Below, in pieces: positions 1-6,613 of a stretch of DNA of 19,952 nt (position 1 is the stretch's first letter; every line of letters begins with the position of its first letter). The translations under genes and the position numbers were made by a program. A model generated the notes under the pieces. That model had not been told where the DNA came from. It saw only the letters and a list, made by a program, of their open reading frames with translations, and did not search any database. The DNA is taken from contig DATEQV010000423.1 of NCBI GenBank assembly GCA_035272265.1, positions 1 through 19,952 on the forward strand. Direction: 5' to 3'. The stretch is from Acidisphaera sp035272265. GTDB taxonomy: Bacteria > Pseudomonadota > Alphaproteobacteria > Acetobacterales > Acetobacteraceae.

Positions 1-2
1 CG

Positions 3-19
3 GGCGTGTCCCACACGCC
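3..19. repeat. Perfect inverted repeat at the left edge of the window
   Basis: GGCGTGT and ACACGCC form 7-bp perfect arms around CCC. It may be the 3' end hairpin of a gene lying outside the window, or an operator for the downstream operon. No T-tract follows it. The rest of positions 20-142 shows no gene; TAGAAT at 27-32 resembles a -10 box but has no convincing -35 partner. Confidence 0.3.
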
Positions 20-142
20 GAGAGGTAGAATCGATCACGCCCGAGCCGAGCAATACCCCGCCCGTGTCAAGCAAATTCGAAGTGCGATTCCCCTGCCCCA
101 GCGGGGAACCGAGTCGCCACTTTCGGCGAGATGTACTAGTCT

Positions 143-925
143 GTGGGCGTGAGTCGGCTCCCGCTCCTGCTGGCAATTCCTGTCGTGCTGGCGGTGCCTG
201 CATACGCGCAGGTGTCGGTCGACATGCACGCCCTCGACCGGGTGCAGGGCCAAAGCGGCGTCGCGCCGGCCACGCCGGCCCCGGAAACGCCGATCACGCC
301 GCCGCCGCATGCGCGCGAGGTCCGGCGCCCGGTGCCGCACCCGCACGCCGAGGCGCGGGTCGCGCACCCGACGAAGCCCAGCCCGGCGGCATCCGCCACT
401 GCTCCCGCCCCGGCGCTGCCGACCGGACCACCGCCCGAGGTGCGGCTGGCGCCGGCGACACCTGCCCCGGCGATCCAGGCGACGCCGGATGCGCCCGCTC
501 CGCCGTCCCGCGACGCCGGCACCGATGTGCTGGCCGTCGGCGACGGCCTGCGCATCACCTTCATCCCCGGCCACAGCGACATCACGCCGGACACCGAGGA
601 CGTGCTGCGCCGGTTCGCGCGCACGGTTCCGGATACGCCCGGCATCACGGTCGATGTGCGCTCCTACGCCTCCGGCAGCAGCGACGACGCCTCGTCATCG
701 CGGCGCATGTCGCTGGCGCGCTCGCTTGCGGTCCGCGCCGCGCTCATCGCCGGCGGCGTGCCGTCCACCCGCGTCTTCGTCCGCGCCTTCGGACCGAATG
801 CCGGCGACGGGCCGGCGGACCGTGTCGACGTCCTGCTGAACCGGCAAGAGGACAAGCCGCAGCCTGCCGCGGCGACCCCCGCTCCGCCCGCGCCGCGGTC
901 CGCAGCGCGCACCGCGACGCCGTGA
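143..925 (+). CDS. Secreted Pro/Ala-rich protein with C-terminal OmpA-like domain
   Basis: A 260-residue protein with a signal peptide (residues 1-22, cleavage likely after AYA). A Pro/Ala-rich low-complexity linker covers about 40-125, and a domain at about 128-235 has the beta-alpha pattern of OmpA-like peptidoglycan-associated domains: ITFIPGHSDITPD, then SLARSLAVRAALIAGG, then DRVDVLLNR. The acidic residue that usually contacts diaminopimelate is not clearly conserved (SYASGSSDDASSSRRMS region), so peptidoglycan binding is uncertain. A short Pro/Ala tail follows. The start is GTG at 143; an in-frame GTG at 149 is also possible and neither has a strong ribosome site. The gene lies 30 bp upstream of a MotA-like gene and probably shares its operon, so it may be an accessory of that envelope motor. 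Its stop codon TGA is the loop of a 4-bp hairpin (919-929). Confidence 0.75.
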   Translation: MGVSRLPLLLAIPVVLAVPAYAQVSVDMHALDRVQGQSGVAPATPAPETPITPPPHAREVRRPVPHPHAEARVAHPTKPSPAASATAPAPALPTGPPPEVRLAPATPAPAIQATPDAPAPPSRDAGTDVLAVGDGLRITFIPGHSDITPDTEDVLRRFARTVPDTPGITVDVRSYASGSSDDASSSRRMSLARSLAVRAALIAGGVPSTRVFVRAFGPNAGDGPADRVDVLLNRQEDKPQPAAATPAPPAPRSAARTATP

Positions 926-955
926 CGGCCACCGACAGCGGGGCGGCGTAGGACG

Positions 956-2119
956 GTGACGCGCCCCGGAAGTTACCTGCTCCGGATGCTGCTGTTCCTG
1001 GCGGCGGTCGCGGTAGTCGCGGTGCTGCTGTCGGACGCGCTGCTGACCGCGTTCCGCAACAACCCGCTGCTCAACAGCCTGATCCTGTGCGTGCTGGCGC
1101 TCGGCATCGCGTACAACCTGCTGCAGGTCGCGCGGCTCGGGCGCGAAGCGACCTGGGCGGCGAACTATCAGCAGCCGCGCGGCAGCGCCGCCGCCGTGCC
1201 GGCGCCGCGCCTGCTGGCGCCGATGGCCAACATGCTGGCCGGCCGCGAGTCGACCGACGGCGACGAGCGCAAGAAGCGGTTCACCCTGTCCGCCCCGGCG
1301 ATGCGCAGCCTGCTCGACGGCATCGCGTCACGCCTGGACGAAAGCCGCGAACTGTCGCGCTACATGACCGGGCTGCTGATCTTCCTGGGCCTGCTCGGCA
1401 CGTTCTGGGGCCTGCTGCAGACGGTGCATTCGGTCGCCGACGTGATCGGCGGCATGACGGTCGGCACCGGCGACGTGAGCGTGCTGTTCGAGCAGCTGAA
1501 GTCGGGACTTGCCAAGCCGCTTACCGGCATGGGCACGGCGTTCTCCGCGAGCCTGTTCGGCCTGGCGGGTGCCTTGGTGCTCGGCTTCCTCGATCTGACC
1601 GCGGGACAGGCGCAGAACCGCTTCTACAACGAGCTGGAGGAGTGGCTGGCGGGACTGACGCGGCTGTCGTCCGGCGCGCTGCCGGACGGCGACGGCGGCG
1701 GCGCGGTGCCGGTGTACGTGCAGGCGCTGCTGGAGCAGACGGCGGAGAACCTGGAGGAGCTGCAGCGCATCCTTGCGCGCGGCGAGGAAGGCCGGCTGCA
1801 GACAAACCACGCGGTGCTATCGCTCACCGAGCGGCTGTCGGACCTGTCGGACACGATGCGCACTTCGCAGCAGCTGATGCTGCGGCTGGCCGAGGCGCAG
1901 CAGCAGCTCGGCCCGGCGATCCAGCGGCTGGCCGACGCGAGGTCGGACGACGACAACGCCGAAGCGGCGCGAGTCCACTTGCGCAACATCGACCTGGCGT
2001 TGCAGCGCCTGCTGTCGGAAACCGAGCAGGGGCGCGCGCAGATCACCGCCGAGCTGCGCAGCGACCTGCGCGTGCTGACGCGCACGGTCGCCGCGTTGGC
2101 CGAAGAGCCGCAGCGATGA
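956..2119 (+). CDS. MotA/TolQ/ExbB-family proton channel subunit
   Basis: A 387-residue inner-membrane protein with predicted membrane segments at about 8-25, 38-57, 138-156 and 190-214. The last two, with LLGTFWGLLQTV and GMGTAFSASLFGLAGALVLGF, carry the family's typical small-residue and Thr/Ser-rich pore helices. Residues 250-387 are a cytoplasmic alpha-helical, coiled-coil-like tail. Members form pentameric rings that pass protons and drive a dimeric MotB/ExbD/TolR partner, and the next gene encodes a MotB-like partner. The start GTG at 956 has a weak GGA site just upstream. Its 3' end lies 10 bp before the next start, so the two are surely co-transcribed. No flagellar, Tol or TonB genes are visible nearby, which argues against plain MotA, TolQ or ExbB; this is an uncharacterised relative. 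Confidence 0.85.
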   Translation: MTRPGSYLLRMLLFLAAVAVVAVLLSDALLTAFRNNPLLNSLILCVLALGIAYNLLQVARLGREATWAANYQQPRGSAAAVPAPRLLAPMANMLAGRESTDGDERKKRFTLSAPAMRSLLDGIASRLDESRELSRYMTGLLIFLGLLGTFWGLLQTVHSVADVIGGMTVGTGDVSVLFEQLKSGLAKPLTGMGTAFSASLFGLAGALVLGFLDLTAGQAQNRFYNELEEWLAGLTRLSSGALPDGDGGGAVPVYVQALLEQTAENLEELQRILARGEEGRLQTNHAVLSLTERLSDLSDTMRTSQQLMLRLAEAQQQLGPAIQRLADARSDDDNAEAARVHLRNIDLALQRLLSETEQGRAQITAELRSDLRVLTRTVAALAEEPQR

Positions 2120-2129
2120 GCCGGCCCTG

Positions 2130-3878
2130 ATGGCGCGCGGGCTGCGGGCGCGGCGGGCGCACGGCAACGGGCTGGACGCGTGGCCCGGCTACGTCGACGC
2201 GCTGTCGACGCTGCTGATGGTCATCATCTTCGTGCTGCTGGTGTTCGTGCTGGCGCAGGCGTTCCTGGGCGTGACGCTGAACCGGCAGGACACGGCGCTG
2301 ACGCGCGCGACCAAGCAGCTGGCGGAGCTGAGCGACATCCTCTCGCTCGAACGCGGACGCACGGCGGAGCTGCGCGAGTCCGTCAGCGGCCTGTCGGCGC
2401 AGCTGCGCGACGCGCAGACCTCGCGGGACAAGCTCGCGCAGCAGTTGGCGGGCATGACCACCGCGCTGGCCGCGGCCGGCGTAGAGCGCGACACGCTCCG
2501 GACCCAGCGCGACCGGCTGCAGGCGCACGTGACGGACCTCGGCTTGCAGCAGCAGTCGGCGACGGCGACCGTCGCGCAGCTGCAAGGGGCGCTGACCGAC
2601 GAGACCAAGCAGGCCGAGGCGGCGGCACGCGAGGCGGCACTGACGGCGGGACAGCTGGCGGACACCAGGCGGGCGCTGGCGCAGGCCAACACGCAGCTGA
2701 CGCAGACCCAGGGACAGCTTACCGACACGCAGGTCCAATTGCGGACGCAGACCGAAGCCGCGGCGGCCGCGTCGCAGACCGCCGCGCAGACGGCGGCACA
2801 GCTTGCCGAGACGCAGACGCAATTGCGCACGCAGACCGAAGCCGCGACTACAGCTGCGAAAACCGCGGCGCAGACGGCGGCACAACTGGCTGAGGCGCAG
2901 ACGCAACTGCGCACCCAGACCGAAGCATCAGCCACCGCGGGCCAGACCGCCGAGCAGACGGCGGCGGAACTCAGCGCGGCACGGACCGCGCTGGCGCAGG
3001 CGCAGCAGCAGCTCGCCGACATGCGGCGCGAGGCCGACGCCCTGAACACGACCGTCAAGGCCGATCGCGCGACGATCGACGCGCGCCTGGCAGACCTGGC
3101 GAAGCTGGCCGAGCAGACGCGCGCGCTGGAGGCGCTGCGCGACGAGCTGACCAGGCAGGTCGAAGACGCGTCCGTCCGGGCGACGACCGAGCAGCAGCGG
3201 CGCGAGGCATTGGCCGCGCAGCTCGCCGACGAGCAGAAGCTGAGCGACAGCGCGCGTGCGCAGATCGCGCTGCTGAACAGGCAGCTCGAGGAGGTGCGCG
3301 CGCAGCTGCGCGAGCTGGCGGCGCAGCTCGACACCGCGCAGGCCGAGGCGCACGCGAAGGACGTGCAGATCACCGACCTGGGCGAGAAGCTGAACGTCGC
3401 GCTGGCGCAGAAGGTGGAGGAGCTGCAGAACTACCGCAGCGAGTTCTTCGGCAAGTTGCGCGCGGTATTGGCCAACCGGCCGGGCGTTCAGATCGTCGGC
3501 GATCGCTTCGTGCTGCAGAGCGAGGTGCTGTTCCCGGTCGGCAGCGCCGAGGTGACTGCCGGCGGACAGGACCGGATCGCCGCGATCGCCGACACGATCA
3601 GGCAGATCGCCGCGGAGATCCCGCCTGACATCAAATGGGTGCTGCGGGTGGACGGCCACGCCGACCGCCAGCCGATCACGGGCGGCCATTTCACCAGCAA
3701 CTGGGAGCTGTCGGCGCAGCGGGCGATCAACGTGGTGAAGCTGCTGATCGCCGACGGCGTGCCGGCCGACCACCTCGCCGCGACCGGCTTCGGCGACACC
3801 CAGCCCGTCGACACGGCGGACACGCCGGACGCGTACGCGAAGAACCGGCGGATCGAGCTGCGGCTGACCGACCGGTAG
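2130..3878 (+). CDS. MotB-like protein: one membrane helix, giant coiled coil, OmpA-like peptidoglycan-binding domain
   Basis: A 582-residue protein. A short basic N-terminus precedes one membrane helix (about 24-46), with Asp23 in GYVDALSTLLMV matching the proton-carrying Asp of MotB/ExbD-type subunits. About 390 residues (50-440) of Gln/Ala/Thr/Glu/Arg-rich heptad sequence follow, then an OmpA-like domain at about 450-582 with VDGHADR (508-512), NWELSAQRA (524-532) and NRRIEL (572-577), the expected peptidoglycan contacts. Residues 200-283 are three tandem 28-residue repeats. It is the partner of the upstream MotA-like channel and presumably anchors that motor to the cell wall. It is much longer than typical MotB (about 300 residues). 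The start ATG at 2130 is preceded by a stop 10 bp upstream from the previous gene. Confidence 0.88.
   Translation: MARGLRARRAHGNGLDAWPGYVDALSTLLMVIIFVLLVFVLAQAFLGVTLNRQDTALTRATKQLAELSDILSLERGRTAELRESVSGLSAQLRDAQTSRDKLAQQLAGMTTALAAAGVERDTLRTQRDRLQAHVTDLGLQQQSATATVAQLQGALTDETKQAEAAAREAALTAGQLADTRRALAQANTQLTQTQGQLTDTQVQLRTQTEAAAAASQTAAQTAAQLAETQTQLRTQTEAATTAAKTAAQTAAQLAEAQTQLRTQTEASATAGQTAEQTAAELSAARTALAQAQQQLADMRREADALNTTVKADRATIDARLADLAKLAEQTRALEALRDELTRQVEDASVRATTEQQRREALAAQLADEQKLSDSARAQIALLNRQLEEVRAQLRELAAQLDTAQAEAHAKDVQITDLGEKLNVALAQKVEELQNYRSEFFGKLRAVLANRPGVQIVGDRFVLQSEVLFPVGSAEVTAGGQDRIAAIADTIRQIAAEIPPDIKWVLRVDGHADRQPITGGHFTSNWELSAQRAINVVKLLIADGVPADHLAATGFGDTQPVDTADTPDAYAKNRRIELRLTDR
2727..2978 (+). 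repeat. Three tandem 84-bp units inside the MotB-like coding region
   Basis: Units 2727-2810, 2811-2894 and 2895-2978 each encode 28 residues of the pattern TQxQLRTQTEA...QTAAQLAE. 84 bp equals 28 codons, which is exactly four heptads, so each extra unit lengthens the coiled coil without changing its register. Units 1 and 2 are the most alike; unit 3 has drifted (TAEQTAAELSA). Fainter related sequence (LTQTQGQLTDTQ) lies just before unit 1. Confidence 0.9.
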
Positions 3879-3886
3879 ACCGGTCG
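3869..3886. terminator. Hairpin enclosing the stop codon of the MotB-like gene
   Basis: CGACCGG and CCGGTCG form a perfect 7-bp stem around the tetraloop TAGA, which contains the stop codon TAG (3876-3878). It lies in the short gap between convergent genes and has no T-tract, so a classical intrinsic terminator is not proven. Confidence 0.45.
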
Positions 3887-3913
3887 ACCTCCCGTCCGGT
3901 CAGCTCGTTCGCG

Positions 3914-4531
3914 TCAGGTGTCGCGGCCGAGTGCCTTGACGCGCAGCATGTTCAGCCGCGCCTCGCCGCCCGGCGCCTTCGGATCCAGCGCCAGCACCTT
4001 GCGCCACGCCTGGTACGCGGTCTGCCAGTCGCCGCGTGCCTCGGCGATGCGCGAGAGCAGCGCCAGCGCCGGGAAGTGGCGCGGTTCGAGCTGCAGGGTG
4101 CGCTCGATGTCGAGGATGGCGCCGTTGCTGTCGCCGGCCGCGTAGCGGGCGAGTGCGCGCTGGTGGTAGGCCTCCGGCAGCGTCGGTTCGAGGACGACGA
4201 GCGCGTTGAAGTCCTCCACCGCCTCGGCCTTGGCGCCGCCCTCCAGCTCCCGCACGCCGCGGGCGACGAGAAGGCGGGAGGCCGGCGAGGCGCCGTCGAT
4301 CCACAGCTTCAGGACGTGCGATTCAATAATGGTCGCTTCCTGCTCGGTCTGTGCGGTCTTCAGGGCCGCGAACAGGCGGTCGATCGTTGCGTTGTGGTCC
4401 GGCTGGCCAGGCGCGGGGTGTGCGTCGGGCGGCGACGCGGGCGGGGTTTGCGCGGCCTCGGCCTCCGCGCGGCTCAGGCCGCACGGGAGCACGACCAGAC
4501 CGGCGAACAGGGCAGCAGTCAAAGCGCGCAT
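3914..4531 (-). CDS. Secreted TPR-repeat protein
   Basis: A 205-residue protein beginning MRALTAALFAGLVVLP, a signal peptide with likely cleavage near residue 22 (SRA). After a Pro-rich stretch (28-45), three tetratricopeptide repeats are visible at about 84-117, 118-151 and 152-185 (for example AYHQRALARYAAGDSNGAILDIERTL, in parts). TPRs form helical scaffolds for protein-protein contacts, here in the periplasm. I chose ATG at 4531 because it opens a clean signal peptide; longer readings run antisense through the alcohol dehydrogenase gene. It is convergent with the MotB-like gene (35 bp gap) and divergent from the dehydrogenase. Its function is unknown, and a link to the neighbouring envelope motor is only suggested by position. 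Confidence 0.8.
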   Translation of the reverse strand: MRALTAALFAGLVVLPCGLSRAEAEAAQTPPASPPDAHPAPGQPDHNATIDRLFAALKTAQTEQEATIIESHVLKLWIDGASPASRLLVARGVRELEGGAKAEAVEDFNALVVLEPTLPEAYHQRALARYAAGDSNGAILDIERTLQLEPRHFPALALLSRIAEARGDWQTAYQAWRKVLALDPKAPGGEARLNMLRVKALGRDT

Positions 4532-4642
4532 ACGGCAACCCTGCGCCGGGAGGGGGGCGGATCGCAAGCTTCCGTTAGCGCGGTAGCGAGCCCGGCAACA
4601 CGACCCCAACTGCACAGCTGCACACTGTGAAAAGGAACGGCC

Positions 4643-5662
4643 ATGGCGAAAATCCGCGTCGTGCAGATCCGCCGTCCCGGCGGCGACTTCGAGCTGGTGG
4701 AGCGCGACATGCCGCAGCCGAAGCCCGGCGAAGTCCGCGTCCGCGTGCAGGCATGCGGTGTCTGTCACAGCGACAGTTTCGCCAAGGAAGGCGCCTTCCC
4801 CGGCGTGCCGTATCCCATCGTGCCGGGCCACGAGATCGCCGGGGTGATCGACGCGCTCGGCGAGGGCGTGACCGGCTGGAGCGTCGGGCAGCGGGTCGGC
4901 GTCGGCTGGTTCGGGCATCACTGCGGACACTGCGATCCGTGCCGGCGCGGGCGGCTGGTCGATTGCCGCAACCTGCGGATACCCGGGATCAACTACGACG
5001 GCGGCTATGCCGAGGCGATGGTCACGCCGGAGGACGGCCTCGCCGCGATGCCCGACGAGCTGCAGGCCGCCGAAGCGGCGCCGCTGCTGTGCGCCGGCGT
5101 GACGACCTACAATGCGCTGCGCCGCAGCGGTGCGGTCGCGGGCGACACGGTGGCGATCCTCGGCATCGGCGGGCTGGGTCACCTCGGCGTGCAGTTCGCC
5201 GCGCGCATGGGCTTCCGCACCGTCGCGATCGCGCGCGGGCGCGACAAGGAGAGCCTCGCGCGCAGGCTGGGTGCGCATGTCTACATCGACAGCGGCAGCG
5301 AGAACGTAGCCGGCGCGCTGAACGCGCTGGGCGGCGCCCGCGTCGTACTGTCGACTGTTCCCAGTGCCAAGGCGATCAGCCCGGTGATCGACGGCATCGC
5401 GGTCGGCGGCAAGCTGGTGGTGGTCGGCGCATCAGCGGACCCGATCGAGGTCACGCCGCTGCAATTGATCGGCGCAAGCCGAGAGATCGTCGGGCATGCA
5501 TCGGGGAACTCGAGCGACAGCGAGGACACGATGGCGTTCAGCGCGCTGGCGCAGATACGCCCGATGATCGAGACCCTGCCGCTGGAGCGCGCGGCCGAAG
5601 CCTACGCCCGTATGATGAGCGGCGAGGCGCGGTTCCGGATGGTGTTGACGATGGGGGGTTAA
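4643..5662 (+). CDS. Zinc-dependent alcohol dehydrogenase (MDR family)
   Basis: A 339-residue medium-chain dehydrogenase/reductase. Catalytic zinc ligands are Cys41 (CGVCHSD), His63 with Glu64 (PGHE) and Cys150 (LLCAGVTTY). Structural zinc is held by Cys94, 97, 100 and 108 (CGHCDPC...C). The Rossmann motif GIGGLGHLG is at 174-182. The residues after the second strand (VAIARGRDKE) lack the acidic residue typical of NAD specificity and are basic, which suggests NADP(H); this is inference. All ligands are present, so it should be active, oxidising or reducing an unidentified alcohol or aldehyde. AAGGA at 4632-4636, six bases before the ATG, sets the start. The gene stands alone, divergent from the TPR gene. 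It could process aromatic or aliphatic aldehydes, but nothing links it directly to the box genes. Confidence 0.9.
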   Translation: MAKIRVVQIRRPGGDFELVERDMPQPKPGEVRVRVQACGVCHSDSFAKEGAFPGVPYPIVPGHEIAGVIDALGEGVTGWSVGQRVGVGWFGHHCGHCDPCRRGRLVDCRNLRIPGINYDGGYAEAMVTPEDGLAAMPDELQAAEAAPLLCAGVTTYNALRRSGAVAGDTVAILGIGGLGHLGVQFAARMGFRTVAIARGRDKESLARRLGAHVYIDSGSENVAGALNALGGARVVLSTVPSAKAISPVIDGIAVGGKLVVVGASADPIEVTPLQLIGASREIVGHASGNSSDSEDTMAFSALAQIRPMIETLPLERAAEAYARMMSGEARFRMVLTMGG

Positions 5663-5693
5663 ACGCGCCGATGGGGCTAGGCGGGTCGCGGCC

Positions 5694-5820
5694 TCACGCC
5701 GCAGCCCGCACCGCCTGCCGGCCGCGCAGCAGGTCGGCGGCTTTCTCGCCGATCATGATGGCGGCGGCGTTGGTGTTGCCCGAGACGACCGTGGGCATCA
5801 CCGATGCGTCCGCCACGCGC
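5694..5820 (-). pseudogene. C-terminal remnant of a second GMC oxidoreductase gene
   Basis: Read on the minus strand, this stretch encodes about 41 residues ending in RVADASVMPTVVSG...GEKAADLLRGRQAVRAAA and a TGA stop. It matches the C-terminus of the intact GMC oxidoreductase at 6614-8221, with 37 of 40 residues identical by hand alignment. The DNA matches 6611-6740 without gaps (about 117 of 130 bases), and most differences are synonymous. Homology stops sharply at 5820, so the rest of the gene is missing. It is therefore the tail of a formerly functional paralogue rather than a fresh copy. Confidence 0.85.
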
Positions 5821-5871
5821 GGCGGGCGCGGCGAGCAGCAAGATGAACAGGCCGGCGGTCAGGGCACGCAT
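5821..5871 (-). pseudogene. Signal-peptide-like 5' fragment fused to the GMC remnant
   Basis: From ATG at 5871 the minus strand encodes MRALTAGLFILLLAAPAARG, a typical signal peptide, then runs into the GMC remnant in the wrong frame and ends at 5677 (64 codons in all). The first nine residues resemble those of the TPR protein (MRALTAALF), with mostly synonymous base differences, so it may be the start of a related secreted protein cut off by the same deletion. A real short secreted peptide cannot be excluded, but the arginine-rich remainder is an out-of-frame shadow. Confidence 0.45.
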
Positions 5872-5924
5872 CCCGGCGAGTGGGGGTCGAGCGGGACCGT
5901 CATCGCAAGGATTCGTCGACATGG

Positions 5925-6332
5925 TCAGCTTCCAGCGGACTTGCGCGGCCTGCCGCCCTTCGCGCCGCTCGACCGGGCCGCCGCAGCCTTGGCCGGTGAG
6001 GTCGCCTGTCCGGCGCGACGCGCTATATACGCCCGGGTTCCAAACACCCCATTCAACAGGCCCTGAATGGACAGGTCGACGTCGAGTGGCTCCCAACGCA
6101 AGCCAAAGCCAAACCCGAGCACGTCCACTTTCCCGAGCTCTGCCTCGGTCGCGGCCTCGAGCCCCTGCACGAGGCGAGGCGGGAAGGCGAACGTGCAGCC
6201 GTTGGTCAGGTCAACGACGACACGACCGCGCCGCCGATCGTAGCGCGCGGATTTCGCGCGGGGCTCGGTGGCAAGAGCCGCTTCGCCGCGAGCCAGAGCA
6301 GCGTCGATCTCTTTGTCGCTAAGTTCCGCCAT
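5925..6332 (-). CDS. DUF2442 protein with AT-hook-like tail (possible antitoxin)
   Basis: A 135-residue protein. Residues about 30-95 (YDRRRGRVVVDLTNGCTF, then PPRLVQGLEAATEAEL and GFGLRWEPLDVDLSIQGLL) match the DUF2442 domain. A basic, Ala/Gly-rich tail ends in KGGRPRK (125-131), which resembles an AT-hook and is common in this family, consistent with DNA binding. The start ATG at 6332 lies inside the end of the DUF4160 gene (14-bp overlap), with a strong GGGAGGAG site ahead of it, so the two are translationally coupled. DUF4160-DUF2442 pairs are widespread in bacteria and have been proposed as toxin-antitoxin-like modules. To my knowledge the biochemical role is unsettled. Confidence 0.85.
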   Translation of the reverse strand: MAELSDKEIDAALARGEAALATEPRAKSARYDRRRGRVVVDLTNGCTFAFPPRLVQGLEAATEAELGKVDVLGFGFGLRWEPLDVDLSIQGLLNGVFGTRAYIARRAGQATSPAKAAAARSSGAKGGRPRKSAGS

Positions 6333-6564
6333 GAATCTCCTCCCATCGAGCCAGCAGCGCGCCTTGCTGGTCGGTCACAAGCTGCACCGCTCGCTTCAAC
6401 TCGCTGCGACTCATTCGTATCGCCCAAACCAACACCGGTTTGCCGTTAGCGCCGCGGAGATCGATCTTCGCCTCGCCGTCACCGAACACATGCACATGCG
6501 GTGGCCGATGATCATCAAGGTAAATGGCGACCCGAAGGCCGCTTGCGCGAAGCACGGTTACCAT
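6319..6564 (-). CDS. DUF4160 protein (possible toxin-like partner of DUF2442)
   Basis: An 81-residue protein whose sequence MVTVLRASGLRVAIYLDDHRPPHVHVFGDGEAKIDL (in parts) is the DUF4160 hallmark. The motif DDHRPPHVHV, with two closely spaced histidines, is the most conserved part and could be catalytic or metal-binding, but I know of no proof. Its length is normal for the family. It is the first gene of a two-gene unit and overlaps the DUF2442 start by 14 bp. Start ATG 6564 agrees with the family's usual N-terminus. There is no ribosome-binding site and the -10 box lies only five bases upstream, so its mRNA is probably leaderless. Confidence 0.85.
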   Translation of the reverse strand: MVTVLRASGLRVAIYLDDHRPPHVHVFGDGEAKIDLRGANGKPVLVWAIRMSRSELKRAVQLVTDQQGALLARWEEIHGGT

Positions 6565-6569
6565 CGCCG

Positions 6570-6597
6570 AGTATAACCCAACCCGATGGGTTTACAA
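6570..6597 (-). promoter_or_regulatory. Promoter of the DUF4160-DUF2442 unit with a palindrome in its spacer
   Basis: On the minus strand, TTGTAA (6592-6597) and TATACT (6570-6575) are separated by 16 bp, a good sigma70-type match in otherwise very GC-rich DNA. The spacer contains the perfect inverted repeat AACCC-N3-GGGTT (6580-6592) plus one more AACCC half-site (6575-6579), a plausible operator for autoregulation. The expected transcription start falls at or within a few bases of the ATG at 6564. Confidence 0.6.
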
Positions 6598-6613
6598 CAA
6601 CAGCTGGGACTGC

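Noticed and set aside
956..3878. Zorya-type anti-phage defence (ZorA/ZorB)
   Set aside because: Zorya's long tail is on the MotA-like subunit, and it needs ZorC/ZorD or ZorE nearby. Here the long coil is on the MotB-like partner and no helicase or nuclease gene is present.
4610..4624. Direct repeat CTGCACA x2 upstream of the alcohol dehydrogenase
   Set aside because: It is too short, with no promoter context to support an operator.
3914..5278. 454-codon minus-strand reading through the alcohol dehydrogenase gene
   Set aside because: Only the part from 4531 down has a signal peptide and TPRs. The rest is antisense to a convincing dehydrogenase gene with all zinc ligands.
5898..5911. Possible third copy of the palindromic repeat (CGTCATCGCAAGGA)
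   Set aside because: Only 14 bases match one arm end with one mismatch, and there is no partner arm, so it may be chance or a very decayed remnant.
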